Shown: positions 42,619 to 51,330 of the stretch, piece by piece
How positions within the stretch are numbered: position 1 is the stretch's first letter
Layout: every line of letters starts with the position of its first letter
The notes under the pieces: model-generated
What the model was told of the DNA's origin: nothing
The model's input: only the letters and a program-made list of their open reading frames with translations
Database searches by the model: none
Source of the DNA: Sediminibacterium sp. FEMGT703S
GTDB lineage: Bacteria > Bacteroidota > Bacteroidia > Chitinophagales > Chitinophagaceae
Assembly: GCA_002786355.1 (NCBI GenBank)
Contig: PGCO01000003.1
Span: 372,001-436,000 of the forward strand
Length of the DNA stretch: 64,000 nucleotides
Direction of reading: 5' to 3'
Program-made: the position numbers and the translations under genes

Positions 42619-44289
42619 ATGATTTGTAGGACTGTGCTTGCCATCCTAATTGGATGTGGATTTGGTCATTCTTCATTTGCGCAAACGGAAACTCCTAAAG
42701 GTTGGCATTTATTAGACCCTGAGGCCAATCAGCTTTTTGGTATTAGCCTGAATAAGGCCTATGACTTCTTAGCAGCAAAAAACAAAAAACCACAAACGGT
42801 TATTGTTGCCGTTTTAGATTCAGGTGTAGATACTACACATGAAGACTTAAAAAAAATCTTGTGGAGGAACCCAAAAGAAATACCCAACAATGGAATTGAC
42901 GATGACAATAATGGCTATATAGATGATATTTATGGTTGGAATTTTCTAGGAGGCAAAAATGGGAAAAGCATAAAGAAAGCTGGTGATGAAAGAGCTAGGG
43001 TGTACCATAGATTCAAACATTTGTATTTAAGCAATCCCATAGATACCAATCAACTATCAACAAAAGATAAAACCCAATATCAAATGTGGGTAAAAGCTGC
43101 TAAAGAACTCAACTTTAGTCAGGAAGAAATGATGGATTTAATGTTCATTGAAGTAACTGCAAAAGCGCTTAAAAGACATGATAAAGTCTTAAGGCAAGAA
43201 ATGGGAAGCGAAGAATACACTTGTGAAAAGTTAGAAAAATTTGAGCCGACTACAAAAACTGCCAAAGATGCAAAACTGGGTTTCTTAACAGTTATGAAAA
43301 TGTTACAAATTGATCCTGATGAAAAAAATACCAACGCATTAAAAGAATTAGAAGAATACATTGATGGAAAAAAAATAGCATTTGAATCTAAAGACATTGC
43401 CCCACCCAATTACAGACAAGAAATTGTGGGTGACAACTATTTTGATTTTTCAGATAAATTTTATGGGAACAATGATGTGATGGGTCCTGGTCCAACTCAT
43501 GGTACCCATGTAAGTGGGATTATTGGTGCGCAAAGAAATAATTCAATTGGAGTAGATGGTGTTGCAGATCAAGTAAAGATTATGACACTTCGCATAGTTC
43601 CAGATGGTGATGAATATGATAAAGACGTTGCTCTGGCTATTCGTTATGCGGTAGACCATGGTGCCAAAATAATTAATATGAGTTTTGGCAAGTCGTTCTC
43701 TCCGGAAAAAGCATGGGTAGACAGTGCTGTTAAATATGCTGAATTAAAAGATGTATTAATCGTTCACGCTTCGGGCAATGATGCTGAAAACCTTGACTCT
43801 GTTGAAAATTTTCCCAATCCTTGGTTGATACCATGGAAAAGTTATGCCAAAAATTATATTACCGTAGGTGCAAGTAGCGACCCTTCGATAGGACCTAGTC
43901 TTGCTGCAGATTTTAGTAGCTATGGCAAAAAAAATGTTGACGTATTTGCTCCTGGTGTAAAAATATATTCTACAATTCCTGAAAGAAACAATTATGGGAA
44001 TTTAAAGGGTACAAGTATGGCAACTCCAATTGTTTCGGGTTTAGCAGCTATCTTAAAATCTTATTATCCCCAATTGTCTGCCGTTGATCTTAAAAGCATC
44101 ATTGAGCAGTCCGTTTACGTTCCTGCAAAAGAGATTAAATGCATTAAACCAGGTCTGGAACAAGTGCCTGTATCATTTTCAGAATTGTCTAAAACAGGTG
44201 GAATTGTAAATGCCTATAATGCAGTTAAACTTGCACAGGAGTATAAATCAACTACAACTAGCAAACCTACCGTTCAATCAAAAAAATAA
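42619..44289 (+). CDS. Exported S8-family serine protease (subtilase)
   Basis: 556 residues. A signal peptide (cleavage near FAQT) precedes the catalytic domain. The triad is D67 in VIVAVLDSGVD, H294 in HGTHVSG and S466 in GTSMATP; N387 in ASGNDAE is the oxyanion residue. There is an insertion of about 170 residues (roughly 110-280) between Asp and His. It is mostly helical and charged, and contains an NNGIDDDNNGYIDD Asp-rich, probably Ca-binding, segment just before it. No C-terminal sorting domain is visible. The next gene follows 2 bp later. Confidence 0.93.
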   Translation: MICRTVLAILIGCGFGHSSFAQTETPKGWHLLDPEANQLFGISLNKAYDFLAAKNKKPQTVIVAVLDSGVDTTHEDLKKILWRNPKEIPNNGIDDDNNGYIDDIYGWNFLGGKNGKSIKKAGDERARVYHRFKHLYLSNPIDTNQLSTKDKTQYQMWVKAAKELNFSQEEMMDLMFIEVTAKALKRHDKVLRQEMGSEEYTCEKLEKFEPTTKTAKDAKLGFLTVMKMLQIDPDEKNTNALKELEEYIDGKKIAFESKDIAPPNYRQEIVGDNYFDFSDKFYGNNDVMGPGPTHGTHVSGIIGAQRNNSIGVDGVADQVKIMTLRIVPDGDEYDKDVALAIRYAVDHGAKIINMSFGKSFSPEKAWVDSAVKYAELKDVLIVHASGNDAENLDSVENFPNPWLIPWKSYAKNYITVGASSDPSIGPSLAADFSSYGKKNVDVFAPGVKIYSTIPERNNYGNLKGTSMATPIVSGLAAILKSYYPQLSAVDLKSIIEQSVYVPAKEIKCIKPGLEQVPVSFSELSKTGGIVNAYNAVKLAQEYKSTTTSKPTVQSKK

Positions 44290-44291
44290 AC

Positions 44292-44801
44292 ATGTCTAAA
44301 CCTTTACCCGGAGATTACCCCTCATTTTTTGAAGGGTATATTAATCAAATTGAATTCAGTAATATCAAGGATGCCCTGAATCAAATTTCGCATCCATTAA
44401 CTTATTTCTATCTGAATCTTCCTGAAGAAAAAGGAGACTATGCATATGCTGCAGAAAAATGGACTTTAAAAGACATGTTGCAACATATCATAGACACAGA
44501 AAGAATCATGCAATACCGTTTGCTTAGAATAGCCAGAAATGATACTACCCCCTTGCCAGGATTTGATGAAAATATTTATGCAAAAAATGCCATTGCAAAT
44601 ACTAGAACTTTTATCTCTTTAAAAGAAGAGCTAAAAGCCCTGCGAAAATCTACTGACTTACTAATACTTTCTTTAAGTGACGACCAATTATCGAATGAAG
44701 GAATTACAAGTAATCAAAGAATTACCGCCAATGCAATTGCATATATTTTATTTGGTCATTTAATGCACCATAAAAATATAATTGAAGAACGCTATTTATA
44801 A
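44292..44801 (+). CDS. DinB-like protein
   Basis: 169 residues, a DinB/YfiT-type four-helix bundle. Metal ligands are visible as H in DMLQHIIDTERIMQYR and the HLMHHKNIIEE end (HxxxH-like). EKWTLKDMLQHIIDTERI is the family hallmark. These proteins bind a metal and may be thiol-dependent transferases. Bacillithiol is made in this organism if the bshC call is right, which makes a bacillithiol-S-transferase role plausible but unproven. It is 2 bp downstream of the subtilase gene. Confidence 0.85.
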   Translation: MSKPLPGDYPSFFEGYINQIEFSNIKDALNQISHPLTYFYLNLPEEKGDYAYAAEKWTLKDMLQHIIDTERIMQYRLLRIARNDTTPLPGFDENIYAKNAIANTRTFISLKEELKALRKSTDLLILSLSDDQLSNEGITSNQRITANAIAYILFGHLMHHKNIIEERYL

Positions 44802-44824
44802 ATGAATCATTAACCAAACAAAAA

Positions 44825-44853
44825 GTCTCGGCAACCAAATGGGTAACCGAGAC
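44825..44853. terminator. Bidirectional intrinsic terminator
   Basis: GTCTCGG / CCGAGAC with flanking AAAAA/TTTTT, loop 15 nt. It lies between the converging dinB-like and yceI-like genes. Confidence 0.85.
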
Positions 44854-44889
44854 TTTTTATTTAAGTTTATTCGAGCTTAACTTAATAAA

Positions 44890-45462
44890 TTATTTAGTTG
44901 CATATAAGTGAACAGCAACCTGTACATCTTTAGCAATATTTCCTACTCCGTAGTTAATGCCAAATAAAGTTCTATCCATTGCAAAAAATGCTTCAGCAAA
45001 TAAACCCTTTTCATCAGCACTACGAATAGCTGCTTTAAAACTTACCGGTAAAGTTGCACCTTTCAAGTTTAAATCACCATTAATGGTTGCGTTGGTATCA
45101 TCAGAATAAACAACACTGGTAATCTTATAAGTTGCTTCACCGTATTTAGCTACTTCAAAAAAATCAGCTGCTTTAAGATGACCTTCTAATTTTGCACCAG
45201 CAGCATCTGTAACTTTTAAGTTAGCAAGATCAATTACAAACTCACCGCCTGTTACTTTTCCGCCATTCACTTGTACAGAACCACTTTTAACGTTGAAAAA
45301 ACCAGTATGGAAATCATTCTTTTTAGATCCAACCCAGTCAACGCGGCTTTTTCCAGCTTCAACTTTATAAGTGATTACTTCTTTGGTGCTTGTTACACCA
45401 GTAAAGGAATAAATTCCTGCTAAAAAAGCTGTGCTTAACAGCGCTAATGCCATTTTTTTCAT
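44890..45462 (-). CDS. YceI-family lipid-binding protein
   Basis: 190 residues with a signal peptide (MKKMALALLSTAFLAGIYSF). The mature domain is a YceI lipocalin-like beta barrel: KVEAGKSRVDWVGSKKNDFHTGFFNVKSGSV near the start, KVTGGEFVIDLANLKVTD, LEGHLKAADFFEVAKYGEATYKI, and VHLYATK at the end. YceI proteins bind isoprenoids or other lipids in the periplasm. It has a TATTTTTG promoter box. Confidence 0.92.
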   Translation of the reverse strand: MKKMALALLSTAFLAGIYSFTGVTSTKEVITYKVEAGKSRVDWVGSKKNDFHTGFFNVKSGSVQVNGGKVTGGEFVIDLANLKVTDAAGAKLEGHLKAADFFEVAKYGEATYKITSVVYSDDTNATINGDLNLKGATLPVSFKAAIRSADEKGLFAEAFFAMDRTLFGINYGVGNIAKDVQVAVHLYATK

Positions 45463-45484
45463 GTTGATTTTTATTTAGAGTGAT

Positions 45485-45492
45485 CAAAAATA
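45485..45492 (-). promoter_or_regulatory. -7 promoter box TATTTTTG for yceI-like gene
   Basis: A full TAnnTTTG match, 22 nt before the ATG, with TTG triplets 15, 18 and 21 nt further upstream. Confidence 0.55.
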
Positions 45493-45554
45493 CTAAAATT
45501 AATGTTACAACAACAATTTTAACAAAAGGTTTAAATCTGCATCCACGATTATCT

Positions 45555-45562
45555 TATCTTCG
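45555..45562 (+). promoter_or_regulatory. -7-like promoter box TATCTTCG for sucC
   Basis: One mismatch to TAnnTTTG (C for T at the seventh base), 15 nt before the sucC ATG at 45578. Confidence 0.4.
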
Positions 45563-45577
45563 CAAAAATTGTTCCAT

Positions 45578-46789
45578 ATGAATCTTCATGAGTACCAGGC
45601 TAAAGAATTACTCAAAAAATACCAAGTTCCAGTACAGGAAGGTATTGCAGTTGATACCGTAATGGCAGCTGAAGAGGCTTACCGTCAAATTAAAACCCAA
45701 ACAGGCAATAATTTTGCCGTAGTGAAAGCACAAATCCACGCTGGTGGACGAGGCAAGGGTAAAATAGTGGGAACCGAACAAAGAGGTGTTGCAGTTGCTA
45801 AAAGTGCAGAGGATGTTACCAATATTGCCAAAAATATTCTTGGTGGCACATTGGTTACTATCCAAACTGGTGAAACTGGCAAAAAAGTGAGCAAAATTTT
45901 AGTTGCACAAGACGTTTATTATTCTGGCCCTAATCCAGTTAAAGAATTTTACCTCTCTATTTTATTAGATAGAGCAAAGGGAATGAATGTAATCATGTAC
46001 AGTACCGAGGGTGGAATGGATATTGAGGAAGTAGCCCATAACACACCTGAAAAAATATTCAAAGAGTGGGTTCACCCAGGGGGTGGATTACAAGGATTCC
46101 AAGCAAGAAAAATTGCTTTTAATCTTGGTTTAAGTGGAGAAGCTTTCAAAAACTGTGTGAAGTTTGTAACTAATCTATACAATGCATATGTTGGTTTAGA
46201 TTGTGGCATGTTAGAAATAAATCCACTATTCAAAACCAGTGATGAAAAAATTATTGCAGTTGATTGCAAAATGAATATTGATGATAATGCATTAATGCGT
46301 CATCCCGATGTAGCAGCACTTAGAGATGTTACAGAAGAAGACCCTACTGAAGTAGAAGCTGGTCAATACAACTTAAACTTTGTTAAACTAGATGGCAATG
46401 TGGGTTGTATGGTGAATGGTGCTGGTTTAGCAATGGCTACTATGGATATGATTAAATTAAGCGGCGGAGACCCTGCCAATTTCTTAGACGTTGGTGGTAC
46501 GGCTAATGCGCAAACAGTTGAAGCTGGCTTCCGCATCATTATGAAAGACCCTAACGTTAAAGCGATCCTTATCAATATTTTTGGTGGTATAGTTAGATGC
46601 GATCGTGTTGCAGCGGGAGTAATTGAAGCTTACAACAAATTGGGGAATATTAATATTCCTATTATTGTAAGATTGCAAGGAACCAATGCGGTTGAAGCAA
46701 AAAAATTAATTGACGAAAGTGGACTAAAAGTTCAATCTGCAATTCAATTGAGTGAAGCAGCAGCGCTTGTTAAGCAAGCGGTTGCCTAA
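45578..46789 (+). CDS. sucC: Succinate-CoA ligase, beta subunit
   Basis: 403 residues from the ATG at 45578 (MNLHEYQAKELLKKY is the canonical SucC start; an in-frame TTG nine bases upstream is rejected). The ATP-grasp domain has VKAQIHAGGRGKGK, and the ligase domain has GNVGCMVNGAGLAMATMDM, FLDVGGTANAQTVEAGF and ILINIFGGIVRCDRVA. It makes ATP or GTP from succinyl-CoA in the citric acid cycle. The alpha subunit gene sucD is not next to it in this window; SprT follows on the other strand. Confidence 0.97.
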   Translation: MNLHEYQAKELLKKYQVPVQEGIAVDTVMAAEEAYRQIKTQTGNNFAVVKAQIHAGGRGKGKIVGTEQRGVAVAKSAEDVTNIAKNILGGTLVTIQTGETGKKVSKILVAQDVYYSGPNPVKEFYLSILLDRAKGMNVIMYSTEGGMDIEEVAHNTPEKIFKEWVHPGGGLQGFQARKIAFNLGLSGEAFKNCVKFVTNLYNAYVGLDCGMLEINPLFKTSDEKIIAVDCKMNIDDNALMRHPDVAALRDVTEEDPTEVEAGQYNLNFVKLDGNVGCMVNGAGLAMATMDMIKLSGGDPANFLDVGGTANAQTVEAGFRIIMKDPNVKAILINIFGGIVRCDRVAAGVIEAYNKLGNINIPIIVRLQGTNAVEAKKLIDESGLKVQSAIQLSEAAALVKQAVA

Positions 46790-46807
46790 TAAATAAGCAT
46801 ATTTTTA

Positions 46808-46843
46808 AGCCATTAGAAATTCATCATTGTTTTTCTAATGGCT
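46808..46843 (+). terminator. Intrinsic terminator after sucC
   Basis: A perfect 12-bp stem AGCCATTAGAAA / TTTCTAATGGCT with a 12-nt loop, followed by TTTTT. Confidence 0.8.
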
Positions 46844-46872
46844 TTTTTATTGAAAAGACCTATGGTTAAATT

Positions 46873-47508
46873 TTAGTGCTCCCTTATTTCAACCCGTTTT
46901 ACTTCAGTAATTGCACTCACTGTATAAACCAATCCAGTCTTTAATTCTGTACAGAAATATCTTTTACGACGAAGTTCTCCTTTCTTAAAAATCTTTCCAT
47001 TAGATAAAATAAATAGAGCCCCCAGGGGCAAATCTGCAATAAAACAAACGCCTGGTTTTTGAGTCGTATTAAACTTTCGTAAAACCATCAATAATGCAGT
47101 CTCTCCATTTGCTGTTGCTGATGGAGATATGATGGATTGTTTCAATGCAACAACTATTTCTGGCGGGAAAACACCTAAACCTACAAATTCAACCAATAAT
47201 CTACTGTAGGTTGCTTTCCACTCTTTACCGTGAGCTTCTACCCGATTTTTATATTGTTCAAACGTGAGTAGATGAGCCAACTCATGCAAAAGGGTAATTA
47301 AAAACTCATAAGCATTCAAATTGCCATTTACGCTAATTCGATGGTTATTTCCTTGATATGCATGCCTATAGTCTCCTAAAACAGACTTACGACTTCTTGC
47401 AACTGTTAAATGAACTTTGTACTGGTAAAGATATTTAACAACATAATCAAAGCTACCATCGGGTAAATAACGAGCCAACTCTTTTAATGGATGCTCAACT
47501 GCCGCCAT
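46873..47508 (-). CDS. SprT-like zinc metalloprotease-domain protein
   Basis: 211 residues. The SprT-like domain has the HExxH motif LLHELAHLL (H75, E76, H79) and a third ligand candidate H93 in EAHGKEWKA. HRISVNGNLNAYEFLITLLHELAH matches the SprT pattern. The C-terminal part has a GALFILSNGKIFKKGELRRKRYFC segment, like the RNA/DNA-binding tail of SprT proteins. Substrate unknown. Its ATG overlaps the stop of the upstream membrane gene by 14 bp. Confidence 0.85.
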   Translation of the reverse strand: MAAVEHPLKELARYLPDGSFDYVVKYLYQYKVHLTVARSRKSVLGDYRHAYQGNNHRISVNGNLNAYEFLITLLHELAHLLTFEQYKNRVEAHGKEWKATYSRLLVEFVGLGVFPPEIVVALKQSIISPSATANGETALLMVLRKFNTTQKPGVCFIADLPLGALFILSNGKIFKKGELRRKRYFCTELKTGLVYTVSAITEVKRVEIREH

Positions 47509-47902
47509 CTTTTTTACTGGGGTTTAATTGCATAGCGATCTTTACTTCTAGCCATGTATAAAGAATATATAATCCCATACTTACGAACAACGCATTCACA
47601 CTTTTGGCTTCCCCTGCATTATATAAATAAATAAATGCGGCAGCCCCTAAAACAAATAGTTTCAACACAACAGACCCCATCACTCCTCTCACCATTGCGT
47701 GAGGATTGGTATTATCCATTGATTTCAACTGAGACCTTAAACTATAAAAACATATAATAAAGAGTAATGAATTTGCTCCGGCTACTACCCCAGGATCTAT
47801 CTGTTTTTGCTTAAGCACTGTACCAAAAAAATAGCATATAGCAGTAACTAGAAAAAATAAGATTGCTAAGGGTAAATAAAGTTTTTTGAAATTACTTTTC
47901 AT
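47495..47902 (-). CDS. Small membrane protein, unknown function
   Basis: 135 residues with four hydrophobic helices (about 9-29, 38-55, 72-92, 102-118) and basic termini. No motif or family recognised beyond a general AtpI-like look. It sits between the SprT gene (14-bp overlap) and a one-helix membrane protein gene (9-bp gap), all on the minus strand, so the three probably form an operon. Confidence 0.65.
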   Translation of the reverse strand: MKSNFKKLYLPLAILFFLVTAICYFFGTVLKQKQIDPGVVAGANSLLFIICFYSLRSQLKSMDNTNPHAMVRGVMGSVVLKLFVLGAAAFIYLYNAGEAKSVNALFVSMGLYILYTWLEVKIAMQLNPSKKDGGS

Positions 47903-47911
47903 GGACGGGGT

Positions 47912-48307
47912 TTAATCGTTCGACGATTCTACTTTAGGTAATGAAAGTGGAACAGTATCTAAGGTTGCTGGCTTATCTCCAGTTAATACTTTTTTAATCC
48001 CTTCTAGGTATTGCTCTTTGTACCTGATTTCGTTTTCTAAAGAATCTGTTCTGATTTTTAGTAGTTGTAAAGCAGTTCTGCTTTCTTTGGTCCCATACCC
48101 TGGAATATAATACTTAAGCGGAGAAAATGCAATTAAAGCAATGGTCAATCCAACCAATAAAACGAATACAGTGCTTAACCCAATGTAAACACTCAGTCTA
48201 GATAATCTGAACGCAACCATCTCTTCATAAGTGTCATCGTTCATGATTACCAATCGATAGGTATTCCTGAGCCTTTTAAAGGTATTACCAGTTTTAATTT
48301 TGTCCAT
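47912..48307 (-). CDS. Single-helix membrane protein resembling the N-terminus of M23 peptidases
   Basis: 131 residues. The start (RLVIMNDDTYEEMVAFRLSRLSVYIGLSTVF) closely resembles the N-terminal cytoplasmic-helix-periplasmic part of Bacteroidota M23 (LytM-type) membrane peptidases, with the PLKYYIPGYG motif after the helix (about 41-65). A periplasmic coiled coil (SLENEIRYKEQYLEGIKKVL) follows. The protein then stops with no peptidase domain. It may be a truncated relative or an independent small scaffold. It is the first gene of the minus-strand trio. Confidence 0.6.
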   Translation of the reverse strand: MDKIKTGNTFKRLRNTYRLVIMNDDTYEEMVAFRLSRLSVYIGLSTVFVLLVGLTIALIAFSPLKYYIPGYGTKESRTALQLLKIRTDSLENEIRYKEQYLEGIKKVLTGDKPATLDTVPLSLPKVESSND

Positions 48308-48390
48308 ATTATAAAAACTGGTTAAAGGTAAGGATTGGTTCGGTTTTATATCTGTATGCTACAGAAATAACTGTATTTTTAAGGGATTTT

Positions 48391-51300
48391 ATGCGTTATT
48401 TTCTCAAGAACCCATATCAAAGCCTTTTGGGCATTTTTCTAATCAGTTGCACCATATCAGTGGCGCAACCGAACACGAGTGTAAATATTATCAAACCCGA
48501 AAAATATCAAAACAGGGTTTTACCGGCAGAAAAGTCTGGAAATAAAAAATTTACCACTCCGAAGCGACTTTATAATAATACCGTTAGTCATTTCAATTAC
48601 TTCTATAATGCTTCTGAAAAATTAAAAGATATTATTATTGCTGCTAAAGAACAGCACAAGGAAGATTATACCGAACTACTCCCTTTTTATAACTATTCTT
48701 TAGATGAAACCGCAAAAGGGCAAATTGATAGTATTATTTATAAGTGTACGGCTGGAATTCTATTACACGATTTAAGAAATGATTGGGTAGACCAATTCTA
48801 TTTATTGATGGGTAATGCATATCTGCATCGGAAAGATTTTGACTCTGCTACCCAGGTTTTTAATTATATCAATTATGCCTTTGCCAAAAAAGATGATGGA
48901 TACGATTTACCTATTGGGAGTAACGCAAGTAGTAAATCAGGGGCATTTTCGGTAAGTACTGACGAAAAAAGGTCTATTTGGAAAAAAATGAGTGCTCCTC
49001 CACCAGCTAGAAATGAAAGTTTTTTATTGCAAACCCGCAATTTTATAGAGCAAGGCAAGTATGAAGAAGCCGAATCATTATTACAAATTTTAGCTTCAGA
49101 TATTTATTTCCCAGCTAGATTAAAAACAAGTTGGAATGAGTACAATGCTTATTTATTGTACAATGAAAAGCAATATGATAGTGCAGCATATTATTTGATC
49201 AAAGCCTTACCCAATGCGCTAAACCAATCAGAAACAGCAAGATGGGAATATTTAATAGGCCAACTTTTTGCGATTTCAAGTAAAGACTCTTTATCCACCC
49301 TTTTTTTTGAAAGGGCAATCAAACACACGAATGACCCGCTAATGGATATCTATGCACGCTTAAATATTGTTGCGCTTAATGCAGACAATCAAAAAGATGC
49401 ATTGAACTATCATTTAAGTCAATTGCTTGCAATGGCTAAAAAAGAAAAATTTCAACAATATAGAGACTTAATCTATTACGCTGCTGCAGAATTAGAAATA
49501 AGACAAAAGCAATATAAACAAGCGGAAGAATTACTTAAAAAAAGTATACTATTTAATGATGGAAATAATCTGCAAAAAAGCAAGTCATACTACTTACTTT
49601 CAGAAATACAATACAAACTTAAAAAATACATAGACGCATCCAATTCACAAGACAGCATTACCATTATATTATTAAATAAGACAGCAGCCAATAATATTGA
49701 TTTTAAAAAAGATCCATTAAAAAAAATCGCCCTAGCACTTATTGCAGTTAACAGAGAAGATAGTTTACAAAAAATAGCCTCCTTACCAGAATCTGAAAGG
49801 ATACTATTTTTAAAAACATTATTAAAGCAGCTAAGAAAAGAAAAAGGGATAAAAGAAACAGATAACGAACCCAGTTTTGGATCAGCGATGAATAATGCTG
49901 TTCAAGCAGATTTATTTGGAGTAGACAATTTAAATACTGGGTTTTATTTTACGAATAACAATCTAAAAACTAAAGGGCTATCCGACTTTAAAGCCAAGTG
50001 GGGAAATAGGCCTAATATAGATAATTGGAGAAGGCAATCTGCAGTAGATAAAAACTTCAAGTCAATTAATATCGATAATGAACCCGCTTTAACTAAAACC
50101 AATACTACTATTGCTCCATTGAGTATGGAGTCTCTGATGGATAGTTTACCGCTTACCAATGAAAAACTACAACAATCGAATAAATTAATTAGTACATCTT
50201 TACTCAGCATTGCAATGGGCTTCCAATATCAATTGAATGATTTTAGCGCAGCGATTGATACCTATGAAATGCTTTCAAAACGTTTTTCAGAAAGCAGCAT
50301 TTTAGAAGAAGTATGGTTTCAGTTGAATTATTGCTATAAAAAAAATAATGAGCTCAAGAAAGCCGATTCAGTAAAACAACTGTTAAACGATTTTTATCCA
50401 AAAGGTAAAAAAAATCAATTATTGCAAACCGGTGTTGAAGTTAAATCGGATAATAACAATCAGCTTTATGCTGACATTTATAATCAATTTATTGAAGGAA
50501 AATTTGAAGAAGCCATTGCAAATAAAAATAAAGCCGATGCAAAATTAGGTAACTCGTTTTGGTCACCTCAATTAATTTACATCGAATCGGTCTATTACAT
50601 TAAACAGAAACAAGACAGCATCGCTAAACTAAGATTAGCCTCTATTAGTAGTCTTTTTCCAAATAGTCCTATTGCAGAAAAAGCAAAAACCATGTTGGAT
50701 GTTTTAAATAAAAGGGCTGAAATTGAAGCTTATCTTACTAACTTGACTATAGAACGACCTATCGAAACCGAAGAAAGAAAAATTGATCTAAATACAACCC
50801 AATCACAACAGATTCCAATAATCGCAAAAACACCTACAATAGTAAAAGTTCCTGAAAAAGTCATTCCAACGGCTCCGATTGTTTCAGCAATCATTGAAAA
50901 AAAGACTTTGCCAGATATGTATTCCTTCAATACAGAAGATTCACAGTATGTAGCTATTGCTTTATATAAAGTAGATCCTGTTTTTGTGAATGAAGCAAAA
51001 AATGCATTTAATCGATTTAACCAAGATCGTTATTACGGTCAAAAGCTTCCCATCACAGTCATTCGAATTAATGAGGGGGAACAACTACTCTTGATGGGAC
51101 CTTTTGCGAATGCAGCGGAAGCCAGTACTTATACAGACAAAAACAAAGGGTTAGCTGCTTCTAGAATTATCCCATGGTTAACCCCAGATAAATATAGTTT
51201 CAGCATCATTAGCCCTTCTAACTTAACTATTTTAAGAAAAAAAGGGGAAACGACTGATTATTGGCAAATGTTAAAGAATCTGTTCCCTGATAAATATTAA
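48391..51300 (+). CDS. TPR-repeat lipoprotein, PorW/SprE-like
   Basis: 969 residues with a short hydrophobic N-terminus and a Cys at about residue 20 (LISCTISV), consistent with an exported lipoprotein. The next region (RLYNNTVSHFNYFYNASEKLKDIIIAA, YTELLPFYNYS) is like the start of SprE/PorW proteins of the type IX secretion and gliding system. TPR-like helix pairs follow through about 760. The C-terminus (about 855-940) is a separate domain ending ILRKKGETTDYWQMLKNLF. PorW/SprE interacts with the type IX secretion machine. I saw no other type IX component in this window. PBP1A follows 30 bp later. Confidence 0.72.
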   Translation: MRYFLKNPYQSLLGIFLISCTISVAQPNTSVNIIKPEKYQNRVLPAEKSGNKKFTTPKRLYNNTVSHFNYFYNASEKLKDIIIAAKEQHKEDYTELLPFYNYSLDETAKGQIDSIIYKCTAGILLHDLRNDWVDQFYLLMGNAYLHRKDFDSATQVFNYINYAFAKKDDGYDLPIGSNASSKSGAFSVSTDEKRSIWKKMSAPPPARNESFLLQTRNFIEQGKYEEAESLLQILASDIYFPARLKTSWNEYNAYLLYNEKQYDSAAYYLIKALPNALNQSETARWEYLIGQLFAISSKDSLSTLFFERAIKHTNDPLMDIYARLNIVALNADNQKDALNYHLSQLLAMAKKEKFQQYRDLIYYAAAELEIRQKQYKQAEELLKKSILFNDGNNLQKSKSYYLLSEIQYKLKKYIDASNSQDSITIILLNKTAANNIDFKKDPLKKIALALIAVNREDSLQKIASLPESERILFLKTLLKQLRKEKGIKETDNEPSFGSAMNNAVQADLFGVDNLNTGFYFTNNNLKTKGLSDFKAKWGNRPNIDNWRRQSAVDKNFKSINIDNEPALTKTNTTIAPLSMESLMDSLPLTNEKLQQSNKLISTSLLSIAMGFQYQLNDFSAAIDTYEMLSKRFSESSILEEVWFQLNYCYKKNNELKKADSVKQLLNDFYPKGKKNQLLQTGVEVKSDNNNQLYADIYNQFIEGKFEEAIANKNKADAKLGNSFWSPQLIYIESVYYIKQKQDSIAKLRLASISSLFPNSPIAEKAKTMLDVLNKRAEIEAYLTNLTIERPIETEERKIDLNTTQSQQIPIIAKTPTIVKVPEKVIPTAPIVSAIIEKKTLPDMYSFNTEDSQYVAIALYKVDPVFVNEAKNAFNRFNQDRYYGQKLPITVIRINEGEQLLLMGPFANAAEASTYTDKNKGLAASRIIPWLTPDKYSFSIISPSNLTILRKKGETTDYWQMLKNLFPDKY

Positions 51301-51330
51301 TTTTACTGTTTCAAACTTAGAGCTTCTACC

